Below, in pieces: positions 56,416 through 64,000 of a DNA stretch of 64,000 nt (its first letter is position 1; every line of letters starts with the position of its first letter). Where the stretch lies: NCBI GenBank assembly GCA_030770545.1, contig CM061106.1, positions 11,726,501-11,790,500 on the forward strand. The letters run 5' to 3'. Position numbers and translations under genes: made by a program. The notes beneath the pieces were generated by a model. The model saw only the letters and a program-made list of their open reading frames with translations, was not told the origin of the DNA and did not search any database. This DNA comes from Macropodus opercularis (lineage: Eukaryota; Chordata; Actinopteri; Anabantiformes; Osphronemidae).

Positions 56416-56965
56416 GATCATTAGTAGTGAACGTGACCCAGACCTACTATCAGGCAGAGCAGAACCTCAACATCACACTGGACTGAACCTTCACAACCAA
56501 ACCTGACACGTCCATCACCTCAGTCTCCATCTACTGTGACCTGGTATCTGATCTCCATTTAGCAGCTGTTCATTAATGTAGTGAATTGGTCCAAACATCA
56601 CTGAGTTAAAGCTCAGATCATCCACATTTAGATTCTATACATTAAACATCAACAGGGATTTTAATTGTTTTCCAGCAGCTGCTGATCAGCCTGAAACTCA
56701 GAGACCAGATGTGAGACGACAGCCAGAGGATCCACAACAAGGAACCAGACTCTACAGTGGACTGACACTGATGCTGATGCTGATACTGATACTGATACTG
56801 GGCCTGGTAGCAGTAGTTACAGCAGCTCTGCTGACTGTCTATCGCTGCTTTGGGAGAGAGAGACGATGGACCAGGACTCAGTTTAAAGGGATCCTCATTG
56901 AAGCTTCATTCACTGGATTGAGACCATTGAAAGCTTCATCAACCAGTTTGAGTCTTCACCTCTGA
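56416..56965 (+). pseudogene. Ig-receptor pseudogene fragment (V-like start and transmembrane exon)
   Basis: The exon after ctctacag (56416) reads SLVVNVTQTYYQAEQNLNIT then LD, a stop (TGA 56484-56486, in place of the family Trp), then TFTTKPDTSITSVSIYCDLV. It ends at intron-like sequence, with the second half of the Ig domain missing. The next exon (from 56676) encodes AADQPETQRPDV, a stalk and a membrane helix (LTLMLMLILILILGLVAVVT) and basic tail residues, ending at 56965. It resembles fish butyrophilin/B7-like Ig receptors. The stop and missing domain make it non-functional. Confidence 0.6.
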
Positions 56966-58790
56966 GCTTCATGGACCAACAGCCTCTGAGTTGAGGATAC
57001 TCAGCATATTTATTCTTCTCCTTCCTGACTCAGACGTGTTTCGTGTTTCGTGTTCTTCAGTTAGTGACCATTGGTTTGACTTTGTGGAGGAAAATGTGAT
57101 CTTCATCTTTACTGTGTCCATTATTTTAAGTGATGTCTCTTATTAGACAGATGTTAAATGTGAGCTCTTATCACTTTATTAAATGTTCGACCTCATGTTC
57201 TGTACAAATGAATGTATATGTTCAATATTATTGTCCTTAAGCTTCATGTGTTGAATGTAGGATTTGTAATAACTGACGTGACTCTAATGTTGGTTGTGTT
57301 GATGTTGTGTAGCTGGTGTCTGAGCTTTAAACGTTGGCTCCGTGTGTGAACCTCGTCTTGTCATGATGAGACTCTGTAGCTTCAACTACTGCAGCTCACT
57401 GACAAACCTTGATGACAAACTCTGGAGCGTTTCCTCCACCTCCCTCCCTGGACATGGAGCCAAAGAACAGACATGACAGCGCTGCTTCAGCGCCACCTAG
57501 TGGATTTAACTCAGACACAGTGAAGCGACAGCTCCAAGCTCCTGGACAAAGACATTTATCAGAAGAATGTGATGTCAGAGATGAGGTGATAAAAAAGAAA
57601 GAAAGAAAGAAATGTAACTAAAATATTTTCGATTAAAACATTTTCTAAGTGATTTTAATTTTGAGCTTATTCTAAGTATTTCCACTCCTTTAGTTTGTAG
57701 GTAAAAGTCTTGTAGGATAATAATCTTAGGTTTTGAACCATCGTGTACTAAGTAGTTGTCAGACGTAGCTGTTGGACCCAGAGAAGTGGGTCAGTACGAC
57801 TCAGCTGCTACGAAGGTGAAGGTGAACGTGTGGTTAAGCCTGAGCTGCAGGATCATGAAACACATCACGTGTTTGCATTGATCTGATCAGAACCAACTGG
57901 TCGACACAGAAAAACCTTTTGGGGAAGTTTCTTGTTGATGAGGCAGTGATCAGTTCCTGCTACATGACTTTAACTCTGACAGTGTTTATGGTGCGTTCAA
58001 GTGCTCACACAGGATCAGCGTGAACTGAAGAGCTCAGTTGATCTCAGTTTGGTTCAGTTGGACAGGGGGCGACACATGAAGTTGTTTCTGTCCATTAGAC
58101 CTGAAGCTGAAGGTTTTAGTTCATTTGTTGTAGTTTCCTGTAAATGTTGACATTCAGAGTTAAACTGTTTAGTGTTGGACTTGTTACACAAAGATGTTAA
58201 ACTGAACAAGAATTTTACTTTGGGTCTTTATAAAATCTCACTTTCACTGTGGACAGATTGAGACTTTAGACAGAACCACCAGCAAACAAACCAAAAAGTA
58301 GTTCAGTCAGTGAAGCTCACATTAGAACTGAGCTGAGTCAGTTGGTGTCCAGACCTACGATGAACCATTTCCTCATATGAGGCAGATTTTCTCTGGTGCA
58401 GTAAGAAATGAAGCCTGAAAGGTTTGAGAAATGTCACGTTCAACAGATGAGACCAGCTGCTGACTGTGACCTCAGCAAAGACGAAGAGTTGTTTTGCTTG
58501 TTTTACACTACTTGTGTTACCAGTGATCTCCCTCCTGACTTTTGTTCTCACTTCCTCTGTTCGGTTTTTGTTCAGTTTATCGCTGCTTTGTATTTTCACA
58601 ACCAACCAGTCTAACAGATCCACTATACAGATCATCTTTGTATATTTTGTAAAAACGTTTTGAGTTTTGTAAATTGGACTTGTATTTGTAAATATTGTAA
58701 ATTTGCACATTTCATCTTTTTGCACCTTTGCACCACCTATGCTTTGTAATCCCTGGGAGCTGCTGTAATAATTAGAAATAATTAAAAAAG
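56966..58790. other. Intergenic, no gene seen
   Basis: It contains a (GAAA)n microsatellite at about 57588-57612 and a 140-codon minus ORF (58303-58725) without recognisable domains, not supported as a gene. Confidence 0.3.
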
Positions 58791-58794
58791 GATT

Positions 58795-58960
58795 GCAGAG
58801 TGGTAGGGACCACCAAATGTATCCTCCAGTTAGGTTTCACTTCACACCTGCAATGAATGGGCTCATTATGAGAGCAAAGGACTGAGGGTAGTGAGTGGGT
58901 GAGAGCTCTCAACCACCGTGAATTATTCTCCAACCATTACAGGGACGTTAGTGTGAGACC
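58795..58960 (-). mobile_element. Penelope-like element 3' fragment
   Basis: It matches 30740-30900 and 53600-53750 (ctccagttaggtttcacttc; ccaaccattacaggg). Only this end remains. Confidence 0.5.
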
Positions 58961-60147
58961 TTGTGATGAAATGCTCTTTATTTCTGAATGTGCGTCACCA
59001 GCTCTGTAGCAATGACAATCTGTATTTGTGTTTGACATTGATGTCTTTTATTATTACCTCAGGGGTCTCAAACTTAAATGACCTGGTTTTTGGGGACAAC
59101 CTGGGCTGATCAGTTTTCTCTTTCTTTCGAGTGAAAGAATCGTGTAATAAAGTGAGTAGGAGTAGGTTAAACTTAGGAGGACACCTATGAACACAACACC
59201 CCTGGGTCATGACTGGTCATTAAAATCTGTTCACCTCTATGTCTCTGTGTTGCTTTGTGTCTCAGCAGTGGGACTGTCCCAGCTTTTCTAGTTTACATAG
59301 AGCAGTGTTTTTGTATTAGACCCCATTAGTATCCTTTGCTAGTGTGTCATCCCCTTTGCTTGAACCTCATTTTATTCCTCTTCCCTCAAACTCAAGTTGC
59401 TTTGATATCTCTTTAAGTCTGGATGAAGCAGTCAGTCTAAGACGAGGTCTGAGGAACCTGCACAGTGATTTATGTCATTTTGAAGAGTTGCACCACTGTT
59501 TTTAAATGGTCTTTTTTTTTTTCTTTAAACCATCTCCTGTTCTAGTTTTCAGATCCTCTGCTTTAGGTTGCAGATCTCTTCTCTGTGGCTCCATATGATG
59601 ATTGATTTATCTCCTTAAAGCCAGCACCAGCATCATTGGACAAACATCTGCTGTAGTTTTTCTGTTGTAAGAGTTTGATTAAAACTATTAAAAGGGGATT
59701 TAGAAAAGAGAGATCTGATATTAATGAGACAACATTTAATTATTTTATTATTAATGTGTTAAATTTATATTCAAATTGTTCACAAGCACCCATGGTGTAA
59801 AAGAATCAGAGACACACGTCCAACAACCAACCACAGCCTGATAGCTACAGTCAGACAGAAGCTGCCTGATGTGATACTCGAGGCCAGAGACGTCCAGGCA
59901 GCGAGCAAAGTGTTGTGTGATCACAGCCGAGCTGACAGTCAGTACAGGAGCTCTGCCCTGTGGTGTGAGTTAGTTACATGCCTTTGTTTGTTGGACTGTA
60001 TACATTTGACTAAACACTATGTGAAACATAAGTTGTGATTACAGCTTCCATGCACCAAGCGTATCTAATGCTGACATTGGTGGCAGCATGAAACAAAACG
60101 TTCAAAAGATGACGTCATGCTCACTCTGCTGGAGTAATGAGAGTGTT
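58961..60147. other. Intergenic, no gene seen
   Basis: AT-rich sequence with short ORFs only. Confidence 0.3.
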
Positions 60148-61208
60148 TTAACCTTTGTCTTGTGTTGAGGTCGCCACCGACCTATTTTCATGTTTAGAAG
60201 AACCATATAAAGTTGTTTATTGAAAGCATCAAGGCTTTTAGCTCTGTCAGTAACCTCAACAACATAAAACATTTCTCAGTGTTCTTTAAAATGCTCTTAT
60301 TGAAATTATGACCTTAGTGTTGTTTGGGTCATTTTCGACCCGGTTCTAAAGCTCAGCTACTCTAACAATCATGTCAGCTTTACCAGCACCAAAACAAAAC
60401 AAACAAAGCTGGACATGTCCAGATATGTGTGAGGTCAGTAGAGAATTGGTGATTTGCAGAGTTCACATCTCCAAAAATGAAAAAAAGATTTTCAGTGAGT
60501 CAAGTTTCATCAAATGTCATCATCATGACATCACTAGGCTGCTGTGATGAGTCAGTGACATCAAGACATGTTTGAGCTATTTATGCTATTCTCACTAAAA
60601 ATTGTCATTAATGCCAAGAAACCTTGAAGGAAAAAAGTCCATGGTGACGTGTGGAAACACCTAGATACTTATATTGGTGTTCGTCTTCTTAGATCCTACA
60701 ATGAGGCCGCTGATGGTCTCTGGGACGTATCGAAAGGAAGAAATACTTTTTGGGCCACAATGTCACTTCAGATCTTCCAAGTGATATCAAGAGTTCTCAG
60801 ATTTGACAACAAAGACACAAGAACTGCAGGCTGGCCTCCATCATGACGTCTGGGAGAGACGGTGCAGCTCCTTCACTGATGTTCAGCCAATGTTACCTAC
60901 TGAGCACAAGTCAGAGAAGTTAGGATTTGATCTGCTTTTCATTTGTTTGTTTACATGTTTTATTACTGAAAGGCAACACAACAAACCTTATTTATTTTTT
61001 TGATTCTCTTGAGGTTCATGTTACCATAGACCCACACCAACAACAGTAAAACCAATATTTTTATGGATTAAGAAGCCATGAGATGGAAACAAATTGGATG
61101 ATAAATAATTGTTTTTTGTGTATTTTACAGTTGATGTAAGACACAGGTCAAAACCGACCTGTTGACACAAGAGATGGCAGCAGAAAATTAGCACAAGAGG
61201 AGGGTTAA
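60148..61208 (+). mobile_element. piggyBac transposon relic bounded by TTAA
   Basis: It is bounded by TTAA at 60148-60151 and 61205-61208. The ends share inverted sequence (TTAACCTTTGTCTTGTG versus TTAACCCTCCTCTTGTG) and ACCGACC-type motifs further in. The plus strand keeps a transposase N-central piece (YIGVRLLRSYNEAADGLWDV; SLQIFQVISRVLRFDNKD, 60660-60820), then a stop and frameshift (DVWERRCSSF). The catalytic DDD core is lost. 1,061 bp, so a non-autonomous derivative. Confidence 0.75.
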
Positions 61209-61869
61209 TAAATATAATGCTAACGGTACGAGAACAGGCCGAACACACTCTGAGACCTGAATAAAACTACATTTGTTAGACACATCTAGGAAAGCGTCTA
61301 ATGTAATATTCTGTACAGAGAGAACTTACACGCATCCCCTCCATGGATCCTGCCTCTGGAAATGCCCCAGCATGAGGTTAGAGCTTAGCAGATCTGCCCA
61401 GTGTCTTCCCTCCAGTAAACGTTGCCCAAAATGACCAAGAGCGAATCAGATTTTGTATCTTACACAGTCAAGAATCACTGAAGAGAAAAACCCTTCAAAT
61501 GAGGAGAGAGACAGCAGTTTCCATCCAGAGAAAGACAACATGGCGATGTACTGGCACTGACAGTGTTATTGTATGTTCACCTACGACACTGGGAGTTCAG
61601 GCAACAGATCACCTGTGTCTTCATGGTATTTGTTAGGTACCAGCCAACATTTGTCCAATGTGCATCTTTGATTCATTTCAGTCTGGTACAAACAACCTAC
61701 AGACACGAGATTCTTCTCTAAAACTGCCAAAATGTTTTAAGATGAAAAATACTGCAACTATGTTTAAATGTCTTATGTGGGTGAACCTTGAACCTTGCTG
61801 TGGGATTCAGGATTCATCTCATATCCACAATAGGAGAGTAACTGGTGAGTCAGTCAGTTATTTTCTACT
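61209..61869. other. Intergenic, no gene seen
   Basis: Short translated pieces near 61320-61560 are suggestive of old coding sequence but match no family that I can name. Confidence 0.25.
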
Positions 61870-61995
61870 GCTTCTTCGTGGGTGTGCTGGAGCCTGTCCC
61901 AGCTGTCTATGGGCGAGAGGCAGGGTCCACCCTGGACAGATCACCAGTCTGTCGCAGGCCACACAACCAGTCACGTCTACAGGACCTTCTCACTG
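61870..61995 (-). repeat. SINE 3' body fragment
   Basis: The minus strand carries ctgtccagggtggaccctgc and agctgggacaggctccagca, as in the SINE at 28.2 kb. Confidence 0.5.
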
Positions 61996-62324
61996 TGAGG
62001 CAACAGAGCTGACCACCACCACCACCAGAGTATAATATAAGATGAAAAACTAAAGAATTATTATAAATAAACAAGTGTTTGACTACACCTTCATTATTTC
62101 TCTGAACATACGCAGCATACGGTGCCGTCACTGCACAGTGTATACACGCTGTCCCATATGCTGCATTTCTCCTGCATGACTAGTCCTCTGTCCTAGAGGC
62201 CACAACATTTATTATAGAGGCCACAACATTATTATACAGTAGACGCCAACATGCCACATTTGTCCAACATGACTCTGCATCTGTGTACATGCTACAAGAC
62301 GTCTCCTAGCATCACTAAAAACTG

Positions 62325-62406
62325 CATAGATGGCAGGATTCAAACCTGCGCAGGGAAACCCCAATGGATTTCGAGGCCATCGCCTTAACCACTCAGCCAC
62401 AACTAC
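62325..62406 (-). tRNA. tRNA-Ser (CGA)-like, possibly a pseudogene
   Basis: 82 nt with D-arm (GGCTGAGTGGTTAAGGC), anticodon loop CTCGAAA (anticodon CGA), a long variable arm and T-arm (GCAGGTTTGAATCCTGC). The acceptor stem has one T-T mismatch and a wobble, and the anticodon stem has one C-T mismatch, so function is doubtful. Confidence 0.6.
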
Positions 62407-62656
62407 CTCAAAAGAGTTGCATCATTGTTCTGAGGTAAGATGAGCCAGTGAGTAATGTGCACAAAAGAAGAGCTTTAGGACAACAACTGCAGCCTGGGAT
62501 CTGAAGGCAACAAGACTTCAAACAAGTTGCACCTACTTATTAAAGCTTGTACACACACAGCAAGACTGACATTTACAATCACGAAACTCATTTACTAACC
62601 ACAAAAAGAACCTAACACGAGAATAATTAAAGCAAAGTATCACTAAAAGTTACGTA

Positions 62657-62698
62657 TGAGGCAGGATTCAAACCTGCGCAGGGAAAACCCAATGGAGT
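62657..62698 (-). pseudogene. 3' half of a second tRNA-Ser copy
   Basis: It matches the variable arm and T-arm of the tRNA-Ser at 62325-62406 (gcaggtttgaatcctgc) but lacks the D-arm and anticodon arm. Confidence 0.6.
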
Positions 62699-62774
62699 CG
62701 TCTGATTTCTCTGATCCCCTGGTTCCAGAGTCGTTCATTCAAGACTAATTCAAAATGTCTCAGCACAATTAACT

Positions 62775-62912
62775 GTTTTAGAATCAGCAGGTTTAATATC
62801 TACATTATTACCACATTTCATGTGTTGCTAAAAAAGTGAACATGTATTAGGAACAAACAATCCATCCACACAATGAAAGTCACTGCACAAACTATGTCTG
62901 ACTCAAATGATC
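62775..62912 (-). repeat. Inverted copy of zinc-finger A 3' flank
   Basis: The reverse complement matches 26088-26245 (tttgagtcagacatagtttg; gtgcagtgactttcattgtg; taatgtagatattaaacctg). No finger exon accompanies it here. Confidence 0.7.
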
Positions 62913-63228
62913 TCAGTAAAACTGACTATAATAAATGATCGTCCTATGAAATGAGCCTCATTCGTTGTTGACTGATAAACAAAAAGCCTCAGAGAATAAT
63001 TTACTCAGTCAATGTTATGTTTAGAGCAGTGGACGTGTCCTGGCTTTACAAATGTTGGCTCTAAGTATTGACCTGTTTACTTCCTCATAGATAACAAGCT
63101 TGATTTTCACTCACAAATATTCTGTCAAATGGCTCCAACCTGCTTCGCTTTAACATAAAGGTCAGAGGTCACTGATGGTTACCATGGAAACCCAGCTGAG
63201 TTGTCCTGTGATGTGTGTCTTCAGATGG

Positions 63229-63360
63229 TTCAGTTCAATTCAGTTTATTTATATAGAGTCAACTGAATAATGGCACATTACAAGGTTTAAGACTATGCAG
63301 AATTCAACAATACGACTACATAGAAAACCAACAAATCCCAGTTGAGTCATTAATTAAACA
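63229..63360 (-). repeat. LINE 3'-end fragment
   Basis: It begins with 'caattcagtttatttatata' and shares 'ccaacaaatccca' with the element at 22.8 kb. Short and degraded. Confidence 0.45.
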
Positions 63361-63381
63361 CAACTTTTAATGGAAACATTA

Positions 63382-63464
63382 CCAGGAGTTGGGATCGAAC
63401 CCACGAGGACTAACGTCCATTGAATCTTAAGTCCAACGCCTTCACCACTCGGCCATCCTGGTAG
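63382..63464 (-). tRNA. tRNA-Leu (TAA)
   Basis: 83 nt. The acceptor stem ACCAGGA/TCCTGGT is perfect. D-arm GGCCGAGTGGTGAAGGC. Anticodon stem TTGGA/TTCAA (one G-T) around CTTAAGA (anticodon TAA). Type II variable arm. T-loop GTTCGAT with one G-A mismatch in the stem. It could be functional. Confidence 0.8.
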
Positions 63465-63535
63465 AATCTCTTTACATTTTTCAGACAGCACAGGTTATTC
63501 TACACATCACTAAATCATATAACTCTGACCATGTC

Positions 63536-64000
63536 CTAGTCATTAGTTCTGTTGTGTCTAACATCTCTCTGGATCAACTGTTTGTTGTGAACCTCCCTCA
63601 GCAAATGTGGTTTCAGAAGATCAACGTGAGACCTGAGGTTTGGATGCAGAAACAACATTGCAGGCGTTTGGTTGGTGGCAGCATGTCCTGCTTTCCTGTA
63701 GCGGATGAGGAAACTGTCCACCTTGTGTTGGAGGGACATGTGAGCCTTGTCCACAGCCTTAATGGAGTCTGAAAGGTTTGAACTAACCTCTCACCAACCC
63801 GTTGGTTGCTGGGTGATGGGTGCAGACCTGAAATGTTTGACACCATTTTGAGTCATAAAGGAAGTAAACTCCTCCAACATGAAGCGTCGTCCACTGTCAC
63901 TCACAGTTTGTTCAGACACGTTGTTCCTGGAAAAGATGGACCTAAGAGCAGCCACTGTCTTTTCTGAGGTGGTTGACTTCATCAGTATCACCTCTGGCCA
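63536..64000 (-). pseudogene. Ty3/gypsy integrase fragment (runs off the right edge)
   Basis: On the minus strand, MKSTTSEKTVAALRSIFSRN and then VSDSGRRFMLEEFTSFMTQN carry the second catalytic Asp (SD-x-G) of a gypsy-type integrase. After a frame break, the C-terminal part reads KVDSFLIRYRKAGHAATNQT and PAMLFLHPNLRSHVDLLKPH. The frame shifts at least twice around 63780-63830, so the copy is dead. It is a different lineage from the sushi element at 40-45 kb. Confidence 0.7.

Noticed and set aside
58303..58725. 140-codon minus ORF
   Set aside because: AT-rich, no domain, no start context and a competing plus ORF; likely chance.

Overview
The window is teleost fish chromosomal DNA. It is intron-rich and AT-leaning. 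It carries fish-style immune gene families (a FISNA-NACHT-LRR-B30.2 NLR, a multi-SRCR receptor, fish Ig-receptor tails), fish C2H2 zinc-finger genes, and fish repeat families: tRNA-derived SINEs, L2/RTE-type LINEs, Penelope-like elements, Tc1, hAT, piggyBac and a sushi-type Ty3/gypsy element. It looks like an immune-gene cluster that has expanded by tandem duplication and been heavily invaded by mobile DNA. Nothing in the sequence fixes the species.

Layout. 1-2.0 kb: 5' end of an endogenous retrovirus on the minus strand (LTR, primer site, leader, start of gag running off the left edge). 3.9-4.2 kb: a SINE. 4.3-11.0 kb: a complete NLR-C (NLRC3-like) gene on the plus strand, every exon in phase, broken only by one in-frame TAG in the NACHT exon. 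14.2-15.3 kb: a decayed hAT transposase. 17.3-17.7 kb: a large palindromic element. 19.2-26.1 kb: zinc-finger gene A, with a 5' unit, an intron filled with LINE and Tc1 debris, and a 12-finger exon. 27.0-37.4 kb, minus strand: a scavenger-receptor gene with a signal peptide exon, seven SRCR exons in the order A-(B-A)x3, and a broken Ig-like exon. SINE, Tc1, Penelope and LINE insertions lie in its introns. 38.9-47.1 kb: LINE fragments around a young 5.3 kb gypsy/sushi element, which abuts the tail of an Ig-type receptor gene at 45.4-46.0 kb. 47.1-52.5 kb: zinc-finger copy B, a duplicate of A, frameshifted. 53.5-56.4 kb: Penelope, LTR-like and gag-like debris. 56.4-57.0 kb: an Ig-receptor pseudogene fragment. 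60.1-61.2 kb: a piggyBac relic bounded by TTAA. 62.3-63.5 kb: tRNA-Ser-like and tRNA-Leu sequences, minus strand. 63.5-64.0 kb: a gypsy integrase fragment running off the right edge.

How it fits together. The NLR, SRCR and Ig-receptor pieces belong to innate immune families that expand and decay quickly in fish. The zinc-finger copies sit among many retroelements; C2H2 arrays often expand in such settings, but no functional link can be shown here. The strongest mechanistic signals are in the gypsy/sushi element. A GTTAAAC slippery heptamer and an 8-bp stem lie at the gag-pol junction. A 10-nt match between the predicted mRNA 5' end and the primer site suggests Tf1-style self-priming. Other notable points are paralogous empty sites that date insertions in the SRCR introns, a perfect 40-bp hairpin insertion that seems to be made of Penelope element ends, and a stop codon shared by both zinc-finger paralogs inside a vestigial last finger.
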